The translations under genes and the position numbers were made by a program. The notes below the pieces were generated by a model. It had not been told where the DNA came from. It searched no databases and was given only the letters and a program-made list of their open reading frames with translations. 64,000 nt of DNA from G965195345 sp965277775 (GTDB taxonomy: Bacteria > Pseudomonadota > Gammaproteobacteria > CAKMZV01): assembly GCA_965277775.1 (NCBI GenBank), contig OZ255843.1, positions 930,001-994,000 on the forward strand, in the 5' to 3' direction. Below, piece after piece: positions 46,504 through 56,225 of this stretch; the first letter of the stretch is position 1, and every line of letters starts with the position of its first letter.

Positions 46504-47304
46504 TTAGGGTGTTTGCGCGCAGCGGAAGCCAATGGATCCATAGATGGATCTGCCACTGACTGGTGGCTTGACATTCCGAAATGATGAACGGAGATTGCTT
46601 TTGTTTTCATCCCAAGACCCGCCTCTGACCACGCGTTGACGGCCTTTTGCAGGTTGATCCAATTGACCTTTGGCGTAATATTCTGTTATGGCACGGGGTG
46701 CATACCAGTTCATAGTCCATTCACCAGCATTGCCGTGCATATCATATAAACCCAAGCCGTTGGGCGCTCTTGAGCCAATCGCCCAAGTCCGATCTTCACC
46801 GCAACCATCGGGCTCATTTGGCACTGAACCAAAAGTTTTGCCATCATCTAATATGGCATTTTTGCAAGTAACCGATTGCCCCCAAGGATAGCGTGTGTCA
46901 CTGCCCGCCCGCGCTGCTTTTTCCCATTCTGCCTCATAAGGCAAACGCTGACCTTTCCATTCGCAATAGTCTAAGGCCTCTTGCCAATCCACACAATTGA
47001 TGGGGTGATTGTCTCGACTTTGCTCACCATGATTGCAGTATTTATTGCGCTTAAAATCTTTGGGTTTGGTACAACTGCCTGCTTTGATACAAGCATTATA
47101 TTCAGCCACAGTGACTTCATGGACGTCGATTTTGAATGCAGGCACATGGACTGATACCCCACGTCCTTCGTCTTTGCCACAATCGCTATCATTTTTAGAA
47201 CAACCCATGGTGAATACCCCAGCTGGGACAAGAACTTGCTCAGCAGAATGAGCAGAAACGAAGGGGAAAGCAATGAGGAATAATAAAACAATGAATGAAC
47301 GCAT
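46504..47304 (-). CDS. Secreted SUMF1/FGE-like protein
   Basis: A 266-residue protein with a signal peptide (FIVLLFLIAFPFVSAHSA) and a formylglycine-generating enzyme-like fold. FTMGCSK, NHPINCVDWQEALDYCEWKG, LPYEAEWEKAARAG, NAGEWTMNWY and RVVRGGSW are family signatures. True FGEs need a Cys pair binding copper near the C-terminus; here the Cys set is different (six Cys, GFRCAQ at the end), so it may be a non-enzymatic relative, as in PvdO or EgtB-like branches. Periplasmic. It sits alone, convergent with lptG. Confidence 0.88.
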   Translation of the reverse strand: MRSFIVLLFLIAFPFVSAHSAEQVLVPAGVFTMGCSKNDSDCGKDEGRGVSVHVPAFKIDVHEVTVAEYNACIKAGSCTKPKDFKRNKYCNHGEQSRDNHPINCVDWQEALDYCEWKGQRLPYEAEWEKAARAGSDTRYPWGQSVTCKNAILDDGKTFGSVPNEPDGCGEDRTWAIGSRAPNGLGLYDMHGNAGEWTMNWYAPRAITEYYAKGQLDQPAKGRQRVVRGGSWDENKSNLRSSFRNVKPPVSGRSIYGSIGFRCAQTP

Positions 47305-47544
47305 AAGCCTATAAATTTAAATGTTCTATAAGTTAAACATAAGGGTTTAGAAAGCACTCAGTATAACACAGCCCTTTTCATGCCCTGAAAATTATTTATT
47401 CAAAAATGTCATACAGTTTACTTTTCATCATCAAAAACGGGCTTTTTTACAAGCATGCTAATTGCTCAACAATAGCCACGATTATTGACTCTATGCCCCA
47501 ACGAAACCCCCTATGATCGAATAGCCCCGTTGTAAAATAAGCCC

Positions 47545-48756
47545 ATGAAAACTGCAAAACGAATTGGAGAGATTGTTAGCAATGGTCTATGTATTGGTTG
47601 TGGTTTGTGCGAAGCACTGACCAACGGACGAGTCAAAATGAAAATGACTCAAAATGGCAGCTTGAGACCCACACCTTTGGCAAATATGACAGCAAAAGAA
47701 GCGAAAACCATTCTGAACTGCTGCCCTGGTGTGCGTGTTGAACCTAAACATCAAAACCAGCCGCACGATGATTTGATCTGGGGTAATTATGATTCCATGC
47801 AACTGAGCTGGGCCAAAGACCCAGACATTCGCTTCAGAGCCGCAACTGGGGGTGTTTTAACCGCATTGGGCGTTCATTTGTTAATACAACAAGAAATCCA
47901 GTTTGTGTTACACGTTAAAGCCGATGAACACCAACCTTTGCACAATCAGTGGTGTATCAGTGAAACACCAGACGCTGTTGTTGCTGGTTCAGGTTCACGC
48001 TATGCCCCGACGGCCCCATTGGCTGGGCTACTGATTGCCTTAGAACGAAACCAACCTTTTGCTGTGATCGCCAAACCCTGTGATCTGAGTGCCATTCACA
48101 ATTATGCCAAGTGCGATCCACGTATCGATGCATTGTGTCTTTATCGCCTTGCTTTGGTTTGTGGGGGGCAATCTCGATTAAATAAATCGAAAGCATTATT
48201 AGCTGAAGCGGGCATAGCAGAACAAGATTTGGCGCTATTGCGTTACCGTGGGCACGGCAACCCTGGTAAAACGCGCGTAGAATCAACCAGCGGCGCAGTG
48301 CTTGAAAAAACCTATGCCCAAGTGTGGGAAGATGAATCGGGATGGGACATTGAAACACGCTGTAAATTTTGTCCCGATGCACTGGGTGAGGCCGCTGATA
48401 TTGCCGCCGCGGATGTTTGGCCCAATGCGCTACCTACAGGCGAGGATGAAGGATTTAATGGCATAGTTGTACGCTCGAATAAGGGCAAATCGCTGATAGA
48501 GTCCGCAGTGAATAGCCAAGATTTGGTGTTAGGTGCGTCAATCAGCGTTATGCAATTTAACGATTATCAGCCTCACCAGATCCACAAAAAACAGAATCTA
48601 TTGGCACGTTTTAAAGGCTTAGAAAAAGCTGACCGACCTGTGATACAAACGCAGATGCGCTTAGAACAGATTGCCCAAACGGTGGATAAATGCACTTTTG
48701 ATGCCGAAGTGGCAGCGACTTACCAGCGTGCTCAAGCAAACCGATTCAAAGAATAA
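47545..48756 (+). CDS. FrhB-family iron-sulfur protein
   Basis: A 403-residue member of the coenzyme F420 hydrogenase/dehydrogenase beta-subunit family. CIGCGLCEAL near residue 18 is an iron-sulfur motif, CCPG near 50 and RCKFCPDALGEAADIAAADVW near 270 are the family's other signatures. FrhB proteins carry FAD and [4Fe-4S] and move electrons. In bacteria without F420 the substrate is unknown; members occur near polysaccharide genes. Here a flippase converges from 82 bp away, but that may be chance. A 240-bp gap lies upstream. Confidence 0.85.
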   Translation: MKTAKRIGEIVSNGLCIGCGLCEALTNGRVKMKMTQNGSLRPTPLANMTAKEAKTILNCCPGVRVEPKHQNQPHDDLIWGNYDSMQLSWAKDPDIRFRAATGGVLTALGVHLLIQQEIQFVLHVKADEHQPLHNQWCISETPDAVVAGSGSRYAPTAPLAGLLIALERNQPFAVIAKPCDLSAIHNYAKCDPRIDALCLYRLALVCGGQSRLNKSKALLAEAGIAEQDLALLRYRGHGNPGKTRVESTSGAVLEKTYAQVWEDESGWDIETRCKFCPDALGEAADIAAADVWPNALPTGEDEGFNGIVVRSNKGKSLIESAVNSQDLVLGASISVMQFNDYQPHQIHKKQNLLARFKGLEKADRPVIQTQMRLEQIAQTVDKCTFDAEVAATYQRAQANRFKE

Positions 48757-48838
48757 CAACACTCAAATGACGACTTTCACTGGCAGGATGGGCGTAAAGC
48801 CATTGAACACTATGGATTAGAAAATTTGGGCAATCAAA

Positions 48839-50299
48839 TCAACTTTGTTCTGCTTGGTCGCGTTTTGCAAACTTAGTGGTGATTAAAGACCAGCCTTCTT
48901 TTATTTCTTGCGGTTTGATCATTTTTATCAATAACATGCCGAGCATCATCATCACAAACAAGGCCAATTTAATCAACCATTCGAGCCAACCTTCTATGGG
49001 CAACTGGTTTGCAATCAAATAGCCCGCACCCATCATCGCAAATCCCAAAGCATATCGTCCCCACTGAAAAGGCACATAATAAAACCTTTGACTCAAAATC
49101 ATCCATATAGTGATATGCGCCAATGAACCCATCACTGTGGCAGTAACGACGCCGATCAACCCCCAGATTGGGATAAAGATTAGATTAAGGGTGACGTTAA
49201 TAATCAATGAACTGGCTGTAATGAGCACCATGTATTTTGTTTTTTTAGCAACCCCTATACCCACACCAAAAATATAGAATTGTGACAATAGAATGGCAAT
49301 GGTTAATGGCATCCACAGCGGTAATGCCGAGCTGAATTCTTCGCCAATGATGATGCCAATAATTTCTTCACCAAAAAGCCCAATGACCATTAAAACGGGT
49401 AATACCAATGCCAACATGATACGGAACATGGTTTCGACTTTTTGTGGCGTATCTGGCAGTGCATGATAACGATAAACCAAGGGGGTTATCGCCATATGAA
49501 AACCAAATACCACCACACCGCCAATACTCCCCATTCTGTAAGCAACAGAATAAATACCTAAATCATTCAATCCCAAAAATTGATTGATCATGATTCTATC
49601 TGTCCAAATTGCCAACAATCCACCCAATGTCGCTGGAATGAGTGGCAATGAAAAACGCAACATTTGTTTCAATGCTGAAAAATCGAAACTGATTTTATAA
49701 AGGTGTTTGACTCTGGGCCAACTAATAATCCAAGCAATGACATAACCGACTGCCAGCATGAGCAGAAATTCAGCCAATCCCCAACTGAGATAGAAAATGC
49801 CCAATGTTCCCACAACAACGCCTAAAAACACCTGACACAAATTAGCCCAGAAATAACCAATGGCTTGTTGTGTCCATCTCAAATAAATCATTTGCACATT
49901 AAAAAACATCAGCGTCACGACAAAGAATATGACGATCCACCAAAAGGCGATGCCCATTGATTCAATGCCCAATAGATTGAGCCACCACTGAGCGCCTACT
50001 GCCCCGACGATGATTAGCACGATGGCGCTGAGTACAAAGAACCAAAAATTGGTCGATACCAATTGCTGTTGTTCCTCTATTTTCAAATCGACATTAAAAA
50101 ATCGTCCAAAACCGGACGCAATTTCTAAACTGAATAAAGGGGGAAGAATGGCACCCATGAGTAATACCATTTCGAGTATGCCAAAGCTGGTTGGCGAAAG
50201 GTAACGCGTTAGAATTGGCAGTGCCAAGAACCAGATAAGGCGAGTACTAACAGACATCGCGCCAAATATCGCACTGTCTTTAAAAAATTCACGCAACAT
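48839..50299 (-). CDS. Polysaccharide flippase (MOP/Wzx-type)
   Basis: A 486-residue inner-membrane protein with 12-14 hydrophobic spans. The opening FFKDSAIFGAMSVSTRLIWFLALPILTRYLSP is typical of the oligosaccharide flippases that carry lipid-linked sugars across the membrane for O-antigen or capsule. No glycosyltransferase lies beside it. A 152-bp gap with a 9-bp inverted repeat separates it from nhaD. Confidence 0.85.
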   Translation of the reverse strand: MLREFFKDSAIFGAMSVSTRLIWFLALPILTRYLSPTSFGILEMVLLMGAILPPLFSLEIASGFGRFFNVDLKIEEQQQLVSTNFWFFVLSAIVLIIVGAVGAQWWLNLLGIESMGIAFWWIVIFFVVTLMFFNVQMIYLRWTQQAIGYFWANLCQVFLGVVVGTLGIFYLSWGLAEFLLMLAVGYVIAWIISWPRVKHLYKISFDFSALKQMLRFSLPLIPATLGGLLAIWTDRIMINQFLGLNDLGIYSVAYRMGSIGGVVVFGFHMAITPLVYRYHALPDTPQKVETMFRIMLALVLPVLMVIGLFGEEIIGIIIGEEFSSALPLWMPLTIAILLSQFYIFGVGIGVAKKTKYMVLITASSLIINVTLNLIFIPIWGLIGVVTATVMGSLAHITIWMILSQRFYYVPFQWGRYALGFAMMGAGYLIANQLPIEGWLEWLIKLALFVMMMLGMLLIKMIKPQEIKEGWSLITTKFAKRDQAEQS

Positions 50300-50375
50300 T
50301 TATGTCAGGCTTTACAGGGCGCTTTGCTCATCTTGTAAAAATACCAGCCGCTCCATGAACATGTTTGCTGAAACA

Positions 50376-50414
50376 GCCCACAGTGCCAGATTAGTCACAA
50401 CGATGACTGTGGGC
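50376..50414 (-). terminator. Inverted repeat downstream of nhaD
   Basis: GCCCACAGT (50376-50384) and ACTGTGGGC (50406-50414) form a perfect 9-bp stem with a 21-base loop, 38 bp past the nhaD stop. On the minus strand TGTTTCAG follows, without a T-run, so it is a hairpin that may stabilise the 3' end rather than a classic terminator. Confidence 0.4.
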
Positions 50415-50451
50415 ATGGCGTTATTTTTGTAAAAGTGAAATCACTCTGCCC

Positions 50452-51888
50452 TTAAGTGCCGATCAGCCATATATGCGTCAGAATACTGGCGGCATAGCCC
50501 AGTGCAATCACAGGTGTCCATCTTAGGTGGCTACCAAAGGTGTACATGCCTCTGGATTGACCCATCAAGGCCACCCCAGCTGCAGAGCCAATAGACAGCA
50601 TACTGCCGCCAACGCCTGCGGTTAATGTGACCAGTAACCATTGTTCATGAGACATTTCCGGATTCATTGTTAGTACGGCAAACATCACTGGAATATTATC
50701 AACAATTGCCGACAAGATACCGACCATAATATTGGCATAGGTCGGACCCCAATCCGTGTACATGACCTCAGATACAAAGCCCAAATAACCGATAAATCCA
50801 AGACCACCGACCGATAGAATAATACCAAAGAAGAACAATAATGTATCCCACTCAGCGCTGGCAATCTTCTTAAATACATCAAAACTGAAATTTCTTTGCT
50901 CAAATTCAATCCCACCCAAGCTAATTCGGGCGCCATCCATGGTATCCATACCCACTTTTTGTGTACTCGACATCCGTAAAAAGTAGCTGTAGAACTGTAA
51001 ATAAGCCAAGCCCATCATCATGCCAATTGTCGGAGGGAGATGAAAGAAATTATGAGCTGATACGGCCGATATAATGGTTAAACCAAACAAAATAATCACG
51101 CCGACGCCACCACGCAAAATGACCACTCTTTCACCACTGCTGACCGGCTTTTCATTGGGTACAGCAAAATGCATAATGGCTGCTGGAATAATGAAATTCA
51201 CAACGGACGGGACGAATAATGCAAAAAATTCTGTGAATTGAACAATGCCTTTTTGCCAAACCATCAGCGTTGTGATATCCCCAAACGGACTGAAAGCACC
51301 ACCGGCATTGGCGGCGACAACCACATTAACACAACCGATTGATATGAATTTTTTATTGCCTTCTGCAACAGCAAGAAGCACAGCACACATAACCAATGCC
51401 GTTGTTAAATTGTCTGCAATGGGTGAAATAAAGAAAGACAAGATTCCTGTGATCCAAAACAACTGGCGGAAACTGAAATTATGGGAAACCAAATAACCTC
51501 TAAGGGCATCAAATACGCGTCTCTCGGTCATCGCATTAATGTAAGTCATAGCGACCAACAAGAATAACATCAATTCGGCAAATTCCAATATGTTGTGCCG
51601 AACGGCAACTTCAGCCGCGTGTGGCAAACCGTTATTGCTATAAACCCAAGCAATGGCAAACCAAATCACTGTCGCTGAAAGAATAACGGGTTTAGACTTC
51701 CTTAAATGGATCACTTCTTCGAGCATCACCATAGCATATGCGATGACAAAAACAGCAATGGCAAAAAAACCAACTGCATGGTTCGTTAAGTCCAATGTTT
51801 CTCCAGTTGAACCAGCCGCCCAAGTCAACTGTGGCAACAATAAACAACCAACGATAATTAATTTTAAGACAAATAAGACATAAGACAT
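50452..51888 (-). CDS. nhaD: Na+/H+ antiporter NhaD
   Basis: A 478-residue inner-membrane antiporter that exports Na+ or Li+ in exchange for protons. It has a signal-like first segment (residues 5-23) then about 11-12 spans. FISPIADNLTTALVM and NAGGAFSPFGDITTLMVWQKG are the NhaD (IT superfamily) signatures with the ion-binding Asp and Ser/Thr. NhaD is common in marine and alkaliphilic bacteria. A 336-bp gap lies upstream. Confidence 0.95.
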   Translation of the reverse strand: MSYVLFVLKLIIVGCLLLPQLTWAAGSTGETLDLTNHAVGFFAIAVFVIAYAMVMLEEVIHLRKSKPVILSATVIWFAIAWVYSNNGLPHAAEVAVRHNILEFAELMLFLLVAMTYINAMTERRVFDALRGYLVSHNFSFRQLFWITGILSFFISPIADNLTTALVMCAVLLAVAEGNKKFISIGCVNVVVAANAGGAFSPFGDITTLMVWQKGIVQFTEFFALFVPSVVNFIIPAAIMHFAVPNEKPVSSGERVVILRGGVGVIILFGLTIISAVSAHNFFHLPPTIGMMMGLAYLQFYSYFLRMSSTQKVGMDTMDGARISLGGIEFEQRNFSFDVFKKIASAEWDTLLFFFGIILSVGGLGFIGYLGFVSEVMYTDWGPTYANIMVGILSAIVDNIPVMFAVLTMNPEMSHEQWLLVTLTAGVGGSMLSIGSAAGVALMGQSRGMYTFGSHLRWTPVIALGYAASILTHIWLIGT

Positions 51889-52224
51889 TGAACATCCCCC
51901 CGTTGAGTTAATAGAATTTGAGTTCGTATTCTATCATACACAATTATCCAAACTGGTTGCAAATGCATACTAGGGGTTGACTGACAAAAGGTCAGGTTTT
52001 CTTGCCTCAATGACGATGGTGCCATGCGATTATCAATAAGAATACTTAGGCATTGTCAGGTCATACAGAAAATGTCATTCAATAATGTCCGCCTTTATTC
52101 AGCTTACTTCAATTTTCAGACATGACCATAATCCAAAGTACATAAGATATTCGTTGAAAACTGTTGCTCTGTCACCGTAATATTGAGTCAGGTATTGTCC
52201 TAAATTCTAGTACAATTTAGCCCT
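51889..52224. other. 336-bp divergent gap between nhaD and surA
   Basis: No gene is seen. A small hairpin CTGAC-AAAAG-GTCAG precedes GTTTTCTT on the plus strand near 51980-52000, with no gene before it. Promoters of nhaD and surA should lie here; a TACAAT near 52210 could be the surA -10. I looked for a known Na+ or Li+ riboswitch before nhaD and did not recognise one. Confidence 0.45.
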
Positions 52225-53517
52225 ATGAAATATTTACTGAACATCGGCTCAATCACCCTCCTATTTCTTGCAACTTTAAGCCACGCCAAACCTGCCCTGG
52301 TCGAAGGCATTGTTGCCACAGTTGATAAAAAAATCATTCTGTTCAGTGAACTCCAAGAACGCAAAGAACAGACCTTGCAAACTTTACGCCGACAAAGAAT
52401 CGACCCGAATACCATCAGTAATTTAAATGAGAGGGTTCTGAACGGTTTAATTGAGGAGGCTCTGGTTTTCAATATTGCAGACAAACAAAACATCCAAATC
52501 AGTGACATTGCCATAAATCGTGAAATCACAGCCATTGCTCAAAGCAATAAAATGACTGTGTTCGAACTTAAGAACGCCGTAACAGCAGAAGGCAGAGAAT
52601 GGGCAGATTATCGTGAGAATCTCCGAAAATCGATGTTGTTTAATCAAATCAAACAACAATTCTTGAGCCGTAAAATTCAAATTTCTGAACAAGATGTCAA
52701 AGACTTTCTGGGGCGTGAACGCCTGCTGAACGATAACTCTGAATACAATATCGCTCAAATATTAATTCCCACCGAAAGATCAATCTCTCAAAGAGCGCGC
52801 AGCCTCATAGAGGTTAAGCGCATTTATGAGCAACTAAAATCTGGCGCCATTTCATTCAAAGAAGCTTCTGCTCAGTATTCTAAAGCGTCAAATGCCCTTG
52901 AAGGTGGCGACTTGGGATGGCTTGATGCTGGCAACTTACCCGATAGTTTTTTAATTGCCTTACAAAATATAGATGGCAGCCAATATACCCCCCCTGTTCT
53001 GTCAAATTTAGGCTATCACATCCTCTATTTAAAAGATAAACGGCTTAAGCAGTCCACCACCCTTAAGCGCTATAAACTCCAGCAAATTGTGCTTTCACAA
53101 TTGACTCATTCAGAAGATGAAGCGTTGAAAATTCTTAAAGAAATCGCTCAATCACTCGAACAATCCCCCGAAAAGTTTGCTGATTTGGCAAAAAAATACT
53201 CAGATGACGCCAATTCAGTGGCTCAAGATGGCAAAACGGGTTGGTTGGTTCAAGGACGATTTAGCTTTGCGCTTGAGCAGCAAATTAGCACCCTTTCTCT
53301 CAATACATTAAGCCCACCGATCTATACCAATAATGGCTGGTATTTGGTCAAGGTGCTCAAAGCAGAAACCTTCGATGCCACCGCTTTGGTTCGCAAAGAA
53401 AAAGCATTGGAGTTTTTGACAAACCAACAGTCCCAAGTGCAATACAAGATTTTCATAGACGATTTGAAAGAGAAAGCGGCCATTTTGATTGAACACAGCC
53501 TTTTGAGTCAAATTTAG
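52225..53517 (+). CDS. surA: Peptidyl-prolyl isomerase chaperone SurA
   Basis: Periplasmic chaperone that escorts outer-membrane proteins to the Bam complex. 430 residues: a signal peptide (cleaved after SHA), an N-terminal chaperone domain (residues 25-170), and two parvulin domains (AQILIPTE near 177, LQQIVLSQL near 287). First of surA-pdxA-ksgA-apaH. lptD, the usual gene before surA, is missing here. Confidence 0.95.
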   Translation: MKYLLNIGSITLLFLATLSHAKPALVEGIVATVDKKIILFSELQERKEQTLQTLRRQRIDPNTISNLNERVLNGLIEEALVFNIADKQNIQISDIAINREITAIAQSNKMTVFELKNAVTAEGREWADYRENLRKSMLFNQIKQQFLSRKIQISEQDVKDFLGRERLLNDNSEYNIAQILIPTERSISQRARSLIEVKRIYEQLKSGAISFKEASAQYSKASNALEGGDLGWLDAGNLPDSFLIALQNIDGSQYTPPVLSNLGYHILYLKDKRLKQSTTLKRYKLQQIVLSQLTHSEDEALKILKEIAQSLEQSPEKFADLAKKYSDDANSVAQDGKTGWLVQGRFSFALEQQISTLSLNTLSPPIYTNNGWYLVKVLKAETFDATALVRKEKALEFLTNQQSQVQYKIFIDDLKEKAAILIEHSLLSQI

Positions 53518-53540
53518 CCCCCCGCCTTTTCGTGCGCACC

Positions 53541-54518
53541 ATGTCCATTGCATTAACACTTGGAGAACCGGCTGGCATTGGTCCAGACATCATCCTCACG
53601 CTCGCACACCTTGACAAACTACCTAATTGCATTGTCATTGGCTGCGCTGATGTCTTAGATAAGAGAATGGCCCAATTGGGTATGAGCGTCAATATTGACA
53701 AGTGGCACCCATCCTATCAATGGTCGAACAAAAACACCATTGCGCTCATAAATCATCCCACACCAGCCCCCGTAGAAGCAGGTCAATTAAATCCAGATAA
53801 TGCTGTACAAGTTATCCAATGCTTAAGTAGCGCATATCAACTCATCAATCAACAACAGATCGCTGCCATCGTGACGGCCCCTATCAACAAAGGATTAATC
53901 AATCAAGCAGGCATTGCCTTTACTGGACATACTGAATTTTTTCAACAGTGTAGTCAAACCGATCATGTTGTTATGATGCTCGCTTCTGAGCAATTGCGCG
54001 TTGCTCTTTTAACCACACATATTCCGCTTGCCAAAGTGGCTTCACAGGTGCGACCAGAGCGGATTAACAAAACCATTAAAATCATACATAAAGCATTAGT
54101 ACAACGTTTTAATCTGGCTAAACCGCGTATTGGCATCCTTGGCCTGAACCCACACGCTGGAGAGTCAGGCTATTTGGGTAACGAAGAAACGACCATCTTA
54201 CAACCAACCATCGAGGCATTGCGCACTGAAGGTTTCATATTGTCAGACCCCTTGTCAGCTGACACCGCATTTCAGGCAGAATCATTGCAAAATTACGACA
54301 TCATTTTAGCCATGTACCACGATCAAGGGCTTATCCCGATCAAACAGAATTACTTTGGCAAAATTGCCAATATCACCTTAGGGTTGCCTTTTGTTCGAAC
54401 ATCGGTTGATCACGGTACAGCTCTATCGATTGCTGGAACGGGTCGAGCAGATCACCAAAGTTTGGCTTTTGCCATTCAGATGGCCCAAACCATGGTTCAG
54501 AACTCGCCTCAACCATGA
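53541..54518 (+). CDS. pdxA: 4-hydroxythreonine-4-phosphate dehydrogenase
   Basis: NAD-dependent enzyme of pyridoxal phosphate synthesis. From the ATG at 53541 it is 325 residues; a GTG at 53532 is also in frame. GEPAGIGPD opens the protein. Metal ligands are the His in TGHTEFF, in LNPHAGESG and in MYHDQGLIPIK, all present. It follows surA by 23 bp and precedes ksgA by 25 bp, in the usual order. Confidence 0.96.
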   Translation: MSIALTLGEPAGIGPDIILTLAHLDKLPNCIVIGCADVLDKRMAQLGMSVNIDKWHPSYQWSNKNTIALINHPTPAPVEAGQLNPDNAVQVIQCLSSAYQLINQQQIAAIVTAPINKGLINQAGIAFTGHTEFFQQCSQTDHVVMMLASEQLRVALLTTHIPLAKVASQVRPERINKTIKIIHKALVQRFNLAKPRIGILGLNPHAGESGYLGNEETTILQPTIEALRTEGFILSDPLSADTAFQAESLQNYDIILAMYHDQGLIPIKQNYFGKIANITLGLPFVRTSVDHGTALSIAGTGRADHQSLAFAIQMAQTMVQNSPQP

Positions 54519-54543
54519 ACCTAACAACACTGTTGCTCTGCTA

Positions 54544-55356
54544 ATGTCTAAACAATGGGTTAAACCCAAACGAGCACTTTCCCAAAATTTTCTGGTCAGC
54601 CCGGCCATCATTCAAGACATTTGCCATGCCATCAATCCTCAAAAAAGCGATCATTTTGTTGAAATTGGTCCAGGTGAAGGCGCTCTAACTGAGCAGTTAG
54701 TCGATCAATGCGCCCATTATTCAGCCTTAGAAATTGATGATCGCCTGATTCCTCTTTTACAGAATAAATTCGGTCATGCCGCCCATTTTCATTTACACCA
54801 TACCGATGCTCTGACTTATGCGTATAAGGCGCACTCAGCCAAACCATTCCGTATTGTCGGCAATTTGCCCTATCACATCTCCTCCCCTTTAATCCTGCGC
54901 TTTATTGAAGCGTGGAACGTCGTTACAGATATGCATTTGATGTTCCAAAAAGAAGTGGCGGAAAGCCTCTGCGCCAAGCGTGGTAAAAGCCGTAGCAGAC
55001 TCACTTTGATCGCGCAGTTGTTTTGCCATTGCGAACACCTTTTCGACATTCCACCAGACGCCTTTAACCCTGCACCCAAAGTGACCTCCTCTGTGGTTCG
55101 ATTAACACCAAAAAAACAACTTGCCATCAATGAGCAACAGTTGGTCGCTTACCGTGCCTTGGTTAAACTGGCTTTTGCCCATAAACGAAAAACGCTCTCA
55201 AACAACTTAAGTAAAATAATTGACAAACAAGCACTCATACATTTAAACATCGATCCAATATCACGCGCTGAGAACTTATCTGTGGATAATGTCATCGCCA
55301 TTTTAAATGACCTCACACCTGAGGCAATGCAACGGCTCAAGTCTCCCCATGGCTAA
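54544..55356 (+). CDS. ksgA: 16S rRNA dimethyltransferase KsgA
   Basis: Dimethylates two adenines in helix 45 of 16S rRNA late in 30S assembly. From the ATG at 54544 it is 270 residues and opens KQWVKPKRALSQNFL, typical; earlier in-frame starts lie within pdxA. VEIGPGEGALTEQL is the SAM motif I and GNLPYHISSPLI the catalytic NLPY motif. Its stop overlaps the apaH start by 8 bp. Confidence 0.97.
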   Translation: MSKQWVKPKRALSQNFLVSPAIIQDICHAINPQKSDHFVEIGPGEGALTEQLVDQCAHYSALEIDDRLIPLLQNKFGHAAHFHLHHTDALTYAYKAHSAKPFRIVGNLPYHISSPLILRFIEAWNVVTDMHLMFQKEVAESLCAKRGKSRSRLTLIAQLFCHCEHLFDIPPDAFNPAPKVTSSVVRLTPKKQLAINEQQLVAYRALVKLAFAHKRKTLSNNLSKIIDKQALIHLNIDPISRAENLSVDNVIAILNDLTPEAMQRLKSPHG

Positions 55357-56194
55357 ATATATTATTGGCGATGTACACGGTTGCTACCACAGCTTGATGC
55401 GCTTGTTAGAAAAATTGGGCTATAGCGACGGTGATACGCTTTGGTTTACCGGTGACTTGGTCAATAGAGGGCGATACTCGCTTGAGGTTTTAACTTTTGC
55501 CCAAAGCCTTGGTGGCCGTTGCCAGTCCGTTCTTGGCAATCATGATCTGTATTTATTGGCCGTTTATCATGGACACGAGCGATACCATAATAAAGATGCT
55601 TTTGGATCTGTGTTGCAGTCGCCTCATTGTGATGAATTGATGAGCTGGTTGGCACAACGCCCCTTCTTGATTTGCGATCAAGTCGATCCGCTGATATTGG
55701 TTCACGCGGGTTTGCCCAATTGGCCTCTTGCAACACTGACAGAACGCCACCAATGGCTATGCCAGCGATTTGCAGACAATGCTTGGTTGAAAGCGTTTCT
55801 ATTGGATCAATTGATGGGGAATACGCCTTTATTTTGGCACGATGACCATAGCAGTTTTGCGCGCGCGCGTTTATTGGTGAATCTGTGGACCAGGATGCGC
55901 TATATCAATGCTGAAAACGCCATGGATTTTGCCTTCAAAGGCATTCCTATTGAAGCACCAAATGCCATACGACCTTGGTTTACGGGGATAAATGCCGATA
56001 TTGTGCAAAGCCGTCGTGTGGTTTTTGGGCATTGGTCGGCATTGGCCGATCAGCCAATAACCACTCCGAATGTGACCCCACTTGATACGGGTTGTGCTTG
56101 GAAAGGTCGGCTATCAGCTTATGAAGTGACACCAGACGTTTTGATTTCTGATGAAATCATCAGCGTGCCCTATCACCCTAAGGACATCGCTTAA
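55349..56194 (+). CDS. apaH: Diadenosine tetraphosphatase
   Basis: Symmetrically cleaves Ap4A to two ADP and also decaps NpnN-RNA in E. coli. 281 residues from the ATG at 55349. Metallophosphatase motifs GDVHGC, GDLVNRG and GNHD are present in order. It overlaps ksgA by 8 bp. apaG, often found between ksgA and apaH, is missing. It converges with the heme A synthase gene. Confidence 0.96.
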   Translation: MAKYIIGDVHGCYHSLMRLLEKLGYSDGDTLWFTGDLVNRGRYSLEVLTFAQSLGGRCQSVLGNHDLYLLAVYHGHERYHNKDAFGSVLQSPHCDELMSWLAQRPFLICDQVDPLILVHAGLPNWPLATLTERHQWLCQRFADNAWLKAFLLDQLMGNTPLFWHDDHSSFARARLLVNLWTRMRYINAENAMDFAFKGIPIEAPNAIRPWFTGINADIVQSRRVVFGHWSALADQPITTPNVTPLDTGCAWKGRLSAYEVTPDVLISDEIISVPYHPKDIA

Positions 56195-56225
56195 AAGAGG
56201 TTTGCAGAATTGATTTTACACCCGA

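Noticed and set aside
51889..52224. Na+ or Li+ riboswitch before nhaD
   Set aside because: No known riboswitch pattern recognised; a covariance search would decide.
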